A DNA stretch of 64,000 nt from Carettochelys insculpta (GCF_033958435.1 NC_134158.1:7273837-7337836); one strand, 5' to 3'; positions 10,310-21,195 are shown, counted from the first letter of the stretch. The notes: generated from the letters alone by a model not told the origin. Program-made: numbers and translations.

Positions 10310-10589
10310 CGGCGGTTCCCCACCTGGGGTCGGTGGACCACCGGCGGTGTTGCAGGGGATCCATGAAAAAAATAAAAGAGAAATCAAAATGATCCTGGAA
10401 AATAAGTTTTAAATAAATCACAACATTGCGATCAAGGATGATTTTCAAATTGAATCTCTTCCAATCATGTTATGAATGGCTGCCTGAAAATCTATGCGCT
10501 GGTTTCCTTTTCCGTGCAATGAAGTGTACCTAGCAGCTAGCATTGGCTCTGATGGGGGTCTGCGCTAGTGAAAAGTTTGGGAACTACTG
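10310..10589. mobile_element. Second non-autonomous hAT, inserted beside the first
   Basis: The ends are CGGCGGTTCCCCACCTGGGG and, inverted, CAGTAGTTCCCAAACTTTTC, the common 'AGNGGTTCCCAAAC' hAT type. The flanking 8-mers TTCTAAGT (10302-10309) and TCCTAGGT (10590-10597) agree at 6 of 8. The left 8-mer is shared with the first element's right duplication. Confidence 0.8.
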
Positions 10590-10640
10590 TCCTAGGTCTA
10601 GTTGGTTCTGCCTCTGTGCAGGAGACCAGATTAAATGATT

Positions 10641-10975
10641 ATCATAGAGTCACAGACCCCCAGGGCTGGAAAGGACCCTCACAAGGTCATCGAGTCCAGC
10701 CCCCTGCTTAAAGCAGGACCAACCCCAACTAAACCATCCCAGCCAGCGCTTTGCCAAGCCAGGACTTAAAAGCCTCTAGGGATGGAGATTCCACCACCTC
10801 TCTAGGCAACGCATTCCAGTGCTTCACCACCCGCCTGGGGAAATAGTTTTGCCTAATATCCAACCTACACCTCTGTAACTTGAGACCATTGCTCCTTCTT
10901 CTGCCGTCTGTCCCTCACTACTGAGAACAGCCTCTCTCCATCCTCTTTCAAGACTTCTCGTGGTCCCACCCACCT
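10641..10975 (-). repeat. CR1 LINE 3' fragment
   Basis: Its 3' tail is at the left ('ATCATAGAGTCACAGACCCC'), followed by antisense 'CAGGACCAACCCCAACTAAA' and 'GCATTCCAGTGCTTCACC'. It faces the plus-strand CR1 that ends at the same point. Confidence 0.9.
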
Positions 10976-11085
10976 CGTTGTTTCCGGGTCTCTATGGCTG
11001 TCTCCTGGGGCTGCAGATCTGGGGGCCACTTTCATATTCCTCCCCCTGGGGTACTGACGGCCTTTTCCTCCTTCCCATCACCTAC

Positions 11086-11198
11086 CCCCTCCGCGACACG
11101 CTGGGAAACTCCTAGCTGAGCTGCCGCGGCAGTTGCCATTTTCCATTCCCCAAGGGGACGGCTCGATCCGGAGTGAAGTGTGGACGTGATTCTGCAGC
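11086..11198 (-). CDS. Gene A start exon (predicted)
   Basis: The minus strand has a good acceptor, a TTTCCCTTCTCACCCTGCCAG tract ending at 11199. Then come 59 nt of 5' UTR, ATG at 11139-11137, and MATAAAAQLGVSQRVAEG. A donor GGG|GTAGGT follows at 11086. The 54 coding nt end in phase 0, as the KRAB-A exon requires. With this exon the four coding exons total a multiple of three. Short Ala-rich initiator exons before KRAB-A are usual in reptile KRAB-ZNFs. An ATG 7 nt upstream (11146) lies in another frame (MENGNCRG) and would not join correctly. Transcript evidence would settle the start. Confidence 0.6.
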
Positions 11199-11650
11199 CT
11201 GGCAGGGTGAGAAGGGAAAGTGCAGAAAAGGCTGGTCAGTTTCACCCACCCAGGTGCCTTCCCAGCAGACAGACAGATCGAGGCTTTGCAATTTGGGGTC
11301 AGTTTGTTACTGCACAGACCAGGCCTTTTCCCTGGGACTAAACCCACTGAGAAGCCGCTTACGGGAATTCCCTCCTCACACACACCCCACACCCCCAGCA
11401 CTGTCCTTGGGGGAGCTGAAATCGACTGTCAATCACGGGAGAGAAAAGTGCAAAGTCTGAGCAGATTTTATATAACTATTTGGGAAATAAGCAGCAACTG
11501 GTCCCCACCCGCCATGGGCAGCAGGAAGCTCAGAGCATCACCGATTCACTAGGGCCTGGGGGAGGGTGGAGATGGAAGGTTCTGTGGGGGTCGCAGGGGG
11601 CAGGTGATGGGCAGCTGGTGGTTGAGGGAAGTTGAGTTGAACTAGAGTTT

Positions 11651-12987
11651 ATCATTTGAACCTATAGTAAAGAGACTCTGAAAGAATTCCACAGAGGCTT
11701 TAACAACCTGCACCCCACTGTCAATCTCAGGCTTGACTATCCCACAGGAGAGATTTGTTTCCTGGACACCACAGTACAAATCACTGATGGCCACATCGAC
11801 ACCGCTCTCTACCAGAAACCCACTGACTGCTACACTTACCTACATGCCTCCAGTTTCCACCCAGCACACACCACATGATCCATCATTTATAGTCAAGCCC
11901 TTAGATACAATCGCATCTGCTCTGATCCTACTGACAGAGACCAGAAATTTCAAGATCTCCACCAAGCATTCACAAAATTTAATTACCCACTGGGAGAGGT
12001 CAAAAAACATAGTGACAGGGCCAGATGAACACCCAGAAACCAGCTACTTCAAGACAGATCAATAACAGAACACCACTTGTCATTGCCTATAGCCCCCAGC
12101 TCAAACGCCTGCAACGAATCATTAAAAACCTACAACCTATTCTAGATCACGGCGCTACACTCTGTAAGGCCCTAGGTGACAGGCCTGTTCTCTGCTAAAG
12201 ACAACCTCCTAACCTAAGAAAGATTTCTCACTAGCAACCACAGGCTGCACCACAATAATACTAACTCTGGAACTTTTCCTTGCAACAAACCCCGCTGCCA
12301 AGTTTGTCCACATGTTTATTCTGGGGATACCATCACTGGACTTAACCACGTTAGTTACAACATCAAGGGCTCAGTCTCGTATACCTCGATCAATATTATA
12401 TATGCCATTATGTGCCAGCAATGCCTCTCTTCTATGTACACTGGACAAACACTGGCAAACACTTTGCCAAAGAATGAATGGACACAGAGCAGACATCGGG
12501 AACCTTAATACACGTGAGCCAATCAGTGAGCACTTCAATGGAGTGGGCCATTCTGTTAAAGACCTGAGAATATGGTCCTACAACAAAGAGACTTTGAAAA
12601 CAGATTGCACAGGGAGATTTGTGAACTGGGGTTCATATTCAAACTCGACACATTGACACTTGGTATGAACAAAGACAGCCATTATCTCATGCGTTACAAA
12701 GATTGTTTTCCTTCCTTTGGTGTTCATAATTATTTCAGGCACAACACAACATCCCCCACCCCTCACCTTCAGTTCTATGTACTCGCTTTGTCAGTTTTTA
12801 CTGCAATTATTTTTTTTTGGACCTCTGTACTTATAGATGTCACTCTGTACTGGAAATGCGACAGATCTGAAGAAGTGGGTCTGTCCCATGAAAGCTCATC
12901 ACCTATAAATCAAATTGTTAGTCTTTAAACTGCTACGACTGCTGCTTTGTTTTGTTAGAATACAGACGAACATGGGTACCTCTCTGT
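11651..12987 (+). mobile_element. Penelope-like element with RT tail and GIY-YIG remnants
   Basis: Broken frames read FLDTTVQITDGHIDTALYQK, then PTDCYTYLHASSFHP, SQALRYNRICSDPTDRDQKF, a CNKPRCQVC metal-binding linker, and GIY-YIG remnants (NIIYAIMCQQC, SMYTGQT). The 3' end carries 'CTGAAGAAGTGGGTCTGTCC' and 'TTAGTCTTTAAACTGCTACG'. TAGAGTTT flanks it at 11643-11650 and 12988-12995. Multiple stops and frameshifts make it inactive. It is truncated at the 5' end. Confidence 0.85.
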
Positions 12988-13309
12988 TAGAGTTTCTCTC
13001 GCCAACCTCCCTCTGTGAAGCCGGCCACGTAAGTCGATTGCAGATAAGTCGATTCTAGCTTCACAATTGACTTACTTACTTAGGATAGACCAAGCCTCAT
13101 TGGAGGGCACTGGCTCCACCTACTTGCCCAGAAGGGCCCTCCAATCTGGGTTACTGACTCAGGGCAAGTTTCCTTTAAAAATGAAGAGAAGGTGCTGAAG
13201 TTAAAAGGAATGGGGAAAAAATACCCAGTCCAAGAAGATTTTTAAAGAACCGAACAGGTAATGAGCTCTCTCCTGCCATCCACCTCCAACTTCTGACAAG
13301 CAAAGGCCA

Positions 13310-13497
13310 GGGTGGTGAAGCACTGGAATGCGTTACCTAGAGAGGTGGTGGAATCTCCATCCCTAGAGGTTTTTAAGTCCCAGGTTGACGAGGTCCTGGC
13401 TGGGATGAATTAGTGGGGGCAGGTCCTGCTTGAAGCAGGGGGCTGGACTAAATGACCTCCTGAGGTCCCTTCCAGCCCTGGGATTCTATGATGACTC
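13310..13497 (+). repeat. CR1 LINE 3' end
   Basis: 'GGTGGTGAAGCACTGGAATG', 'GACGAGGTCCTGGCTGGGAT' and 'GGGATTCTATGATG' identify the last ~190 bp. The interval 12996-13309 between the PLE and this CR1 shows nothing I recognise. Confidence 0.9.
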
Positions 13498-13599
13498 TCA
13501 TCCGGTGGTGTCCAACACGCCAGCCACTATCCACAGGTGGCTCTTTGGCTGGTTGAGTGTGATTAGTTGGCTCGAACAATAAATACATTTTCAGAATAA

Positions 13600-14734
13600 A
13601 AAAAACAAAAAAGCCGTCCAGTAGCACTTTAAAGACTAACAAAATAATTTATTAGGTGATGAGCTTTCGTGGGACAGACCCACTTCTTCAGACCATAGCC
13701 AGACCAGAACAGACTCAAGATTTAAGGCACAGAGAATCAAAAATAGTAATCGAGGTGAGCAAATCAGAGAGTAGAAGAGCAGAACTGTGGGGGGCAGTCA
13801 AGAATTACACTAAGCCGAGTATGCAAAAGAGCTCCTATAATGACCCAGAAAATTCACAACCCAGTTGAAACCACATGTTAATGTGTCGAATTTGAATATA
13901 AAAGAGAGTTCAGCAGCCTCTCCTTCCAGACTGTTGTGAAAAATCCTCTTCAGTAAGATGCAAACTTTTAAGTCATTAACAGAATGGCCCACTTCATTAA
14001 AATGCTGGCTGACCGCTTTGTGGATCAGGAGTGTTTTTATGTCTGCTTTGTGCCCACTAATTCTTTGTCTAAGAGGGTTTAAAGTCTGTCCGATATACAA
14101 AGCATCTGGGCATTGTTGGCATATGATGGCATATATGATGTTAGTTGAGGAACATGAGAATGTGCCCGTGATTCTGTGACTAACCTGGATAGGTCCAGTG
14201 ATGGTATCTCCAGAACAGATACATGGACAAAGCTGGCAGTAGGCTTTGTTGCAAGGAAAGTTCCAGGACTGGTGTTCCTGCTGTATAGACTGTGGTTGTG
14301 GGTGAGAATCCTCCTAAGGTTGGGGAGTTGTCTCTAGGAGAGAACAGGCCTAACCTAGGGCCTTCTGGAGTGTGGCACCCTGATTAAGGATAGGTTGTAG
14401 GTCTTTAATAATGTGTTGCAGTGGGTTGAGTTGGGGGCTGTAGGTAATGACCAGTGGTGTTCTGTTATGGGCTTTTTTGGGCCTGTCTTGGAGTAGCTGG
14501 TCTCTGGGTATTCGTCTGGCCCTGTCAATTTGCTTTTTTTTTTCCTCTTGGTGAGTAATTCAGGTTCATGAATATTTGGTAAAGATCTTGTAGTTTTCGG
14601 TCTCTGTCAGTAGGATCAGAGCAAATCATACCTATGGGCTTGACTGTAAACAATGGATCTGATTATGTGTGCAGGATGGAAGCTAGAAGGGTGTAGGTAA
14701 GTGTATTTTATATATATATATATATATATAATAT
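13600..14734 (-). mobile_element. Penelope-like element with GIY-YIG domain, TSD of 14 bp
   Basis: On the minus strand, 14100-13810 encodes MYIGQTLNPLRQRISGHKAD, then IKTLLIHKAVSQHFNEVGHSVNDLKV. This is the GIY-YIG endonuclease core found C-terminal to RT in canonical Penelope-like elements. Upstream (to about 14650) are broken frames of the RT-endonuclease linker. The 3' end is at 13600-13700. The 14-mer CATTTTCAGAATAA flanks the insertion at 13586-13599 and 14735-14748. The far 5' boundary is a TA-repeat tract. Confidence 0.9.
14706..14732. repeat. (TA)n microsatellite
   Basis: About 27 bp of alternating TA lies at the truncated 5' edge of the Penelope-like element, next to its target-site duplication. 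Confidence 0.9.
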
Positions 14735-14748
14735 CATTTTCAGAATAA

Positions 14749-15394
14749 CATGGCTTGTTCGTTACAGAACTGGCTGGACACCAGGGTTCTAATCACATCT
14801 CTGCCACTAGCATACGAGAGTAATGGGATGGGAACATAACCCGCCAACCCTGCGAAATGAAACAGGGCATGAAATTTGGCAGCCCTTCCTCCCTCCGTGG
14901 TGGGGCATCCGTAGAGCTGTTAACGAAGTCCTGGGATTGTCAGAGACATATTATCTGACAGCACAGGCTTTTTTTTTTCCCTTAATAGAAAACACACAAA
15001 TATTCATCCCCTCATTCTGCCTGTGGCCATCGGAAAGGATTAGGCCGTTTCCTCTAAATAGCAAAACCATAGAGGGCCTGCTCCTTACCAGAGAAGCACA
15101 TGGCTCCTTTTCGGGGGCGTCACATTATTGGCAGGAAGAAGATCCTCCGACCAAGCGGGGGTAAAAGAGCACGTTGACCCTGTGTTCACCTCTGGGCAAT
15201 GGGAAAGCTCCCACTGGCTGGAGGATGTGGACAGATTTTAAAACTCAGAACTCTCTCTCTCTCTCACCCACGCTCCTCCTGGAGGGGTCACTCCCCTGGG
15301 CAGAGGGGATGGAGTCCGTCACAATTCATTGCATTCCAGCCCCTGCCCTCACTATACCTGACAGATTTTTTTTTTGTTTGCAACCTAACCTGCC
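14749..15394. other. Gene-free intronic stretch
   Basis: No exon, repeat or RNA gene was recognised. A short CT tract lies near 15250. Several forward frames are open (for example 15174-15605) but lack any family resemblance, and that one runs into an antisense SINE. Confidence 0.55.
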
Positions 15395-15700
15395 CCTGAC
15401 CCTCGAGACGGCCCCTCCCGGGTTGAACTCACAGCCCTGGGTTTGGGAGACTCCCAAAATAATTTATTTGGAGAGGCGCTTTCCTGGGGTAGCCCCAACA
15501 GCTCCAGATCCGCAGAAGTGGCTCTGCCCCACCAAAGCTGGTCGCCAAATCAATTCTTCCGTTAGCCTTTCAAGCCGCTGCTTGGCAGCGGGTTTGTTTC
15601 ATTAGAATACAGATTGGCACAGGCAGGTGTCTGTTACTGTGAAGCCTGGTGGTGGTGAGGCCAATGCTCTAACCACTGAGCCATCCAGCCCCCTCATAAT
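15395..15700 (-). repeat. SINE split by a Penelope-like 3' end
   Basis: The antisense tRNA-like part is in two pieces: 'GGGTTGAACTCACAGCCCTGG' (about 15420-15442) and 'GAGGCCAATGCTCTAACCAC' (about 15657-15690). Between them, about 15450-15650, is a diverged Penelope-like 3' end on the plus strand ('CAGAAGTGGCTCTGCCCC', 'TTAGCCTTTCAAGC'). Confidence 0.65.
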
Positions 15701-16056
15701 ACCTCCTGTCCCCCCCACCTCCTTTTCCTACCCCCTCCGGTCTCATTTTTCACCCCCTTCCCTTCCAGACCTCCCCGTCCGCCCCCCAGAGACACACAAG
15801 AGAAACCCTCTGGGTGCCCCCCTCACACGTGGCCCCTGTCGCAGGCAGCTCCTGGCTGGGGCACTTCCTCCAGCTGGATTAACACAGCGGGATGCTGCAT
15901 TCCGGGGCGCTGCCCCTGCACCCCCTGGCTTGCAGGGAGGGCCCCGCAGACACAGGGGGTGCAGTCTGGGGTGGGGGGAGGGGCTGGGGAGGGGCTCCCA
16001 CCCCCACCCCCAGCCCCCACCCCTCTGTGCATGCCCCCGCCCAGCCCCCTCACTCA

Positions 16057-16420
16057 CCTGGGCTCTGCCCGGCAGGGACTGGGGTGGACAGGCGCAGCGG
16101 CTGGTCCGTCCGGCCAGCTCCCGGCCGCGGCTCCGAGCCCCACCCCGGCGTCCTGCGCCCGGGGAGACCCAGCCGGGCTGCAGCGCGGCCAAGCACAGGC
16201 GGCCGCGATCGCTCCCAGAGCTGGGAGTCCCCCCCCACCCCCACCCCACCGCGTCCCGCCCCCGGTGGGTCTGCCCCCCCCCCCCCCCCGCACGTCTGGG
16301 ATCGGGGCGTCGTTCCTCGGGGGTCGCGGAGACCCTAGAAGGGGCCCCGCAGCAGGAGCTGCCCCTCCTTTGCGTGGGTGGGAGCCAGCCTGCAGGGGGC
16401 GCTCGGCTCCCCCGTGGGGG
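16057..16420 (-). promoter_or_regulatory. CpG-rich promoter and non-coding exon 1 of gene A (predicted)
   Basis: The block is GC- and CpG-dense (many CGCGG/GCCGCG words) in otherwise ordinary DNA. On the minus strand it ends in a consensus splice donor, CAGAGCCCAG|GTGAGTGAG, at 16057/16056. It lies about 4.9 kb upstream of the gene A start exon on the same strand. The transcription start was not determined. The long frames read across the block in both directions look like GC-bias artefacts. Confidence 0.5.
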
Positions 16421-16774
16421 GGGGTGGAATATTTCGGGGATCCCCCCCCTCCAGTTCCCACGGGCTGCTGGGATGCCTGGCCAAATAGAGCAGCAGCAAC
16501 TGCTTCCTTTGCAAAGCTGGTGCGCTTATTATTTTTTTCCTTTTTGCACTTCCGTTTAAACAGAAAGGTCACAGGCCCGGCGGGGGGAAGCCACTTCTCC
16601 CAGGAGACCCCCTGGCCTTACACCGCAGGATCTGCCTCCTCCCCGCTTTCCTGCCCACCTGGGATCCAGCCCCCGCTCTCTGCTCTGCCCCAGCCCTGCT
16701 CCTGCTTCCCCACCCCTTCTGCACCAGCCTGAGAAACTCCCCCCCCCCCGAAGCTAAACCTAATCAGAAGGGGG

Positions 16775-17075
16775 TGGGGGTACCCCAAGAGTTACTTGAG
16801 TAAAAATGCAGCTGCTTTCACGCCTGGATATTTGAGCGCAATCAAGATGGGGGGGGTGCTGTTACTCAAGTAGTCCTGTGGCACCTTATAGACTAACATT
16901 TGTTAGTCTATAAACTTCCACAGGACTTCTTGTTGTTGTCGAAGATACAGAGTAACCCGGCCACCTCGCTGATACTTTACTCTAGTAGTTTTCCAAATGG
17001 ATCTGGGCGGCTTGTACTTAAGTACTCCCTCCTCCCCCGAGAACAGTGGGACTTTTACTCAAGTAACTTGAACTG
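16775..17075. mobile_element. hAT (TACTTGAGTAAAAGTA family) with nested PLE hairpin
   Basis: The outer parts, 'ACCCCAAGAGTTACTTGAG' and 'TTTTACTCAAGTAACTTGAA', match the element at 6736-6943. From about 16870 to 16975 lies a small inverted pair of Penelope-like ends ('GTCCTGTGGCACCTTATAGA' facing 'TCTATAAACTTCCACAGGAC'). Confidence 0.65.
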
Positions 17076-17109
17076 TGCCTAGATTGGGGGGTTTTGTTTT
17101 CCCCCTTCA

Positions 17110-17305
17110 GTTAGCTGGAAAAAATCTGATCACTAGAAGCAATTTTGTCCATGATCAGTGTCCCCTGTAAGGCGAGGCCAGGAGAGATGCACTTGCTCCC
17201 CAGCTGATTGGCAGAGCACCCACAGCCAGCAGCCTGGGTTTCTATTGGTGGTGCACATCCACACATGTTTTGGTGCAAGTAACAAAATTTATCCTGCCTG
17301 ACCAA
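17110..17305 (-). repeat. Dispersed repeat 'CCCTCTAATTTTT', inverted copy
   Basis: It contains 'CAGCTGATTGGCAGAGCACC', 'TATTGGTGGTGCACATCC' and 'AACAAAATTTATCCTGC', the reverse of the family at 24207 and 50828. It abuts the left edge of the CR1 at 17306. Confidence 0.65.
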
Positions 17306-18520
17306 TCTGATTAGCTTCTATGACTAGGTAACCGGCTCTGTGGACATGGGGAAGTCAGTGGATGTGATATACCTTGACTTCAGCAAGGCTTTTGATACGG
17401 TCTCCCACAACATTCTTGTCCATAAGTTAAGGAAATATGGATTGGATCCTTGGACTATAAAATGGATAGAAAGCTGGCTTGATGGTCGGGCCCAACGGGT
17501 AGTGGTCAATGGCTCGTTATCTGGATGGCGGTCGGTTTCAAGCGGAGTGCCGCAAGGCTCGGTTCTGGGACTGGTGTTATTCAACATCTTTATTAATGAC
17601 CTGGATGAGGGACTGGGTTGCACCCTCAGCAAGTTTGTGGATGACATAAAACTAGGGGGAGAGGTAGATACATTGGAGGGTAGAGAGAGAAACCAGAGTG
17701 ACCTGGATAAATTGAAGGACTGGGCCAAAAGAAATCTGATGCAGTTCAACAAGGAGAAGTGTAGAGTCCTGCACCTGGGGCGGAAGAATCCCAAGCATTG
17801 TTATAGGCTGGGAACCAACTGGCTCAGCAGCAGTACAATGGAAAGGGACCTAGGGGTTATGGTGGATGGAAGGCTGGATATGAGTAAACAGTGTGCCCCT
17901 GTAGCCAAGAAGGCTAACGGCATAGTGGGGTGCATTAGGAGGAGCATTTCGAGCAGATCTAGAGAAGTAGTTATTCCTCTTTATTTGGCACTGGTGAGGC
18001 CACATCTGGAATATTGTGTCCAGTTTTGGGTCCCCCCCGTATAAAAAGGACATGGATTTGCTAGAGCAGGTTCAGCGAAGGGCAACAAACATGATTAAGG
18101 GGCTGGAGCATAAGACCTATGAGGAGAGGCTGAGGGATTTGGGCTTGTTTAGTTTACTGAAGAGAAGACTTAGAGGTGATTTAATAGCAGCCTTCAACTT
18201 CCTGAAGGGGAGCTCTAAAAAGGAGGGTGAGAAACTGTTCTCAGTGGTGTCAGATGGCAGAACAAGGAGCAATGTTTCAGAAGCTGAAGAGGGAGAGGTG
18301 TAGGTTAGATATCAGGAAAAACTACTTCCCCAGGCGGGTGGTGAAGCACTGGAATGTGTTGCCTAGAGAGGTGGTGGATTCTCCATCCCTTGAAGTTTTT
18401 AAGTCCCGGCTGGACAAGGTCCTGGCTGGGATGACTTAGTGGGGGTTGATGCTGCTTGAAGGAGGGGGCTGGACTAGATGACCTCCTGAGGTCCCTTCCA
18501 GCCCTGTGATTCTGTGATTC
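17306..18520 (+). mobile_element. CR1 LINE, 3' 1.2 kb with reverse transcriptase remnant
   Basis: This is the best LINE copy in the window. 17340-18044 encodes RT palm sequence: [20 protein letters not shown], then [20 protein letters not shown], and the catalytic box as FVDDIKL, where both Asp residues remain. After [13 protein letters not shown] a C-tract frameshift near 18035-18044 moves the frame. The C-terminus continues to about 18303 and 18439 in other frames. The 3' end 'CCTTCCAGCCCTGTGATTCT' closes at about 18520. It is truncated at the 5' end and lacks the endonuclease and ORF1. It is not functional. Confidence 0.95.
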
Positions 18521-18800
18521 GCCCAGGATGGGAAAAATTAGAGGGAACATTGAAGGTCGGCTCTAAACAAAAGGATGCAGGTGTTTGAAAATAACACCCA
18601 GGCGTCCCGGGCCCCATGACGAAATGTCACACGCAAGAGCTGTGATCCCCGCAAGCTGAGCACATGGGCAGTCACCCAGGAGAGATTGAGGTGCCACCCA
18701 GCTGATTAGCAAAGCGCACAGCTGGCAGCCTGTGTGTCTATGGGTGGTGCACATCAGTGCATCCCTTGGTGGGCATAACAAAATTTATTCTGCTCATGGA
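18521..18800 (-). repeat. Dispersed repeat 'CCCTCTAATTTTT', inverted copy
   Basis: 'GGGAAAAATTAGAGGGAACA' opens the copy, and 'CACCCAGCTGATTAGCAAAG' and 'GGTGGTGCACATCAGTGC' follow. It has the same orientation and family as 17110-17305, so the CR1 is bracketed by two copies. Confidence 0.7.
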
Positions 18801-19976
18801 TGTAGGAAAACACCCTGCCCACGAGGTAAGCTAGTCCTGGCCATCCCGCATCTGGTATTTAAATGGTCCTAGTGGACAATGGTTAGAATTTGGATCTGCA
18901 ATTTTGGTTACAAAGTGGGTGTAAGTTTAAATTATTGGTTGAAAACCTGCTCATTGCAAGGTACTATTGACTCAGCTTAATTCTTCCACCCTGTCACTGT
19001 GCTGTGGGGCAGCTAAACATGGGGAGACTGGTAATGGGGAAGGTGGGGGGCTCTGGCTACACGCACCCATCGGTCAAATTTTGGCACTCCGCCTCCGACG
19101 GGCCAGGACATCTCCCTTCCTCTCCAGGCTCCGCCTCTCAGCATCCTTGCTCCGCCCTCTTCCCTGCCCCTATTCTGCCTCTCCTGTACTACCCCCACCC
19201 CCGAGCGGTGTAGCTCTGGGATCTAGCAGGGCTGGGAGCTGATGCTTGCCAGTGGGAGGATGGGGGGATCTGCTTCTCCCAACACTCACCAACCAAGGTG
19301 AGGGAAGTGGCACAACATGGCCCCAGTTGGCTTTTCTCTCCTGACTGCCTCACTCCCCTTCCTGCTGGTGAGCCTAGATTCGGTCCCGCCCCTCCCTGGC
19401 TGGCCCCTCCCCTCTCCCCCATTCATTAAGTTTCACAGAGCCTGCGCTCCCTTGTGCCGCCATGTGTCACCCTGGGCCATGTTGCCGTGGCTCCCAGACC
19501 ATGTTCATCTCGTCTACTGCTCAGAATAAAGTGCAGCTCCCCCCGGATTTAGTGGACCTCGATTCAGCGGACTTCGGAACCAATGGCCGTCCACCAGCCC
19601 TGCCCCTCATTGTTCCCAGTGTCCGCTGAATCCAGGCCCTCCCCCAAAGAAAGTACTCACCAGGCCAGAGCAGCATCAGGAGCCACCCCGTGGCTAGAGC
19701 TGCCACGGCTGGAAAAAGCCGTCACGTGCTCCTCTCACCAGGTCCATACACAAGTGCCGTCTGCCCCCGTATGCATCTCCCCCCGGCGGGAGGAGCACGC
19801 ACAGCTCCTGCAGCCACAGCAGGCAGCTCCTGCAGCCGTGGCTCCTTCGGCAGCAGTGGCTCTGGCAGTTTGCATGAGTTGCCCACTTTTTGGTAGAGGT
19901 GCCTGAGGAAGCCTGGCTGGGGGAACCCTACACTGAGTGCAGTAAAGCCCCACATGTAACGGAATTTTGGCATTAA
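18801..19976. other. Gene-free intergenic stretch
   Basis: This is moderately GC-rich DNA between the gene A promoter side and the next CR1. I recognise no coding exon, repeat or RNA. Short frames on both strands (for example 19583-19906) have low-complexity composition. Confidence 0.55.
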
Positions 19977-20700
19977 CCATAGAATGCTGGGACTGGAAGG
20001 GACCTTGAGAGGTCATCAACTCCAGCCCCCTGCCCTCATGGCAGGACCAAGTACCGTCTAAACCATCCCTGAGAGGCATTTATCTAACCTGTTCTTAAAT
20101 ATCTCCAGAGATGGAGATTCCACAACCTCCCCAGGCAATTTATTCCACTGTTTGACCACCCTGACAGTTAGGAACTTTTTCCTAATGTCCCACCTAAACT
20201 TTCCTTGTTGCAGTTTAATCCCGTTGCTTCTAGTTCTATCCTCAGAGGCCAAGGAGAACAAGTTTTCTCCCTCCTCCTTATGACACCCTTTTAGATACCT
20301 GAAAACCGCTATCATGTCCCCCGTCAATCTTCTCTTTTCCAAACTAAACAAGCCCAGTTCTTTCAGCCTTTCTTCATAGGTCATGTTCTCTAGCCCTTTA
20401 ATCATTCTTGTTGCTCTTTTCTGGACCCTTTCCAACTTCTCCACATCTTTCTTGAACTTTCTTTCAGAATTGGACACAATACTCCAGCTGAGGCCTAACC
20501 AGTGCAGACTAGAGCAGAAGAAGGATTTCTTGTGTCTTGTTCACAATGCAACTGTTGATGCATCCCGGAATCACGTTTGCTTTTTTTGCAACAGCATCAC
20601 ACTGTTGACTCATATTTAGCTTGTGGTCCACGAAAGCCCCTAGATCCCTTTCTGCCATATTCCTTCCTAGGCAGTTGCTTCCCATTCTGTATGTGTAAAA
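19977..20700 (-). repeat. CR1 LINE 3' fragment with RT C-terminus
   Basis: On the minus strand, 20477-20058 reads KLERVQKRATRMIKGLENMT, then YEERLKELGLFSLEKRRLTG and [20 protein letters not shown], an uninterrupted CR1 C-terminal frame. Further 5' sequence to about 20700 is antisense CR1. The 3' tail is at 19977. Confidence 0.92.
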
Positions 20701-21195
20701 CTGATTATTCCTTCCTGGAAGCTCAAGAGGGATTTGAACCCACGACCCCTTGCACCCAAAGGAAAATGCATAACCCTACACCAAGAAGTCACATGTAACA
20801 AACACCCCTCTCCCCATTAGTCCATTATACCAAGGGTTTACTGTTGCTCACTGGCTCCCAAAGTACAGCCCACAGCCCAGTACTGGTCCTTGGGGAAAAA
20901 AATACTGGTCCTTAGAAAATATACAAATTATCATGCACAATCCTATTAATTTGGTACATTTTGTGTCTTCCTGCACGATGCATGCGTGCTTTTGTGCGGC
21001 TGAGCCCATGTCATCGGTTTTCATGTCATGGGACACAGTAGTCTCGGTTTGTTTCTGTGTGGCGTGACATATATGTCTTCTTAGGTGAACAGCTTAAGTT
21101 TTCTTCGTTTATTTTCAATTCAATCCCCTTCATTTTCATCGCACTGCGCGCCCACACGAACCATTTCGGAGATCTCTGTTGCTAGTTATTGAGAT
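20701..21195. other. Gene-free stretch with possible repeat relics
   Basis: Near 20725-20790 is a tRNA-like antisense scrap ('GGATTTGAACCCACGACCCC'), possibly a SINE head. From about 20848, 'GCTCCCAAAGTACAGCCCAC' resembles an old hAT relic. Neither can be delimited. Confidence 0.4.

Larger units (their letters stand above)
9700..10640 (+). repeat. CR1 3' fragment interrupted by two hAT elements
   Basis: CR1 runs 9700-10000 ('GGTTTCATCTGCAGCAGGGG', 'AACCAGGGATGCTCTAGGT') and resumes at 10590-10640 ('CCTAGGTCTAGTTGG', 'CAGGAGACCAGATTAAATG'). Two DNA transposons fill the gap. Confidence 0.75.

Noticed and set aside
15627..16732. Plus-strand frames of 148-310 codons over the gene A CpG block
   Set aside because: Low-complexity Pro/Gly/Arg composition and a consensus donor on the opposite strand. 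No conserved motif.
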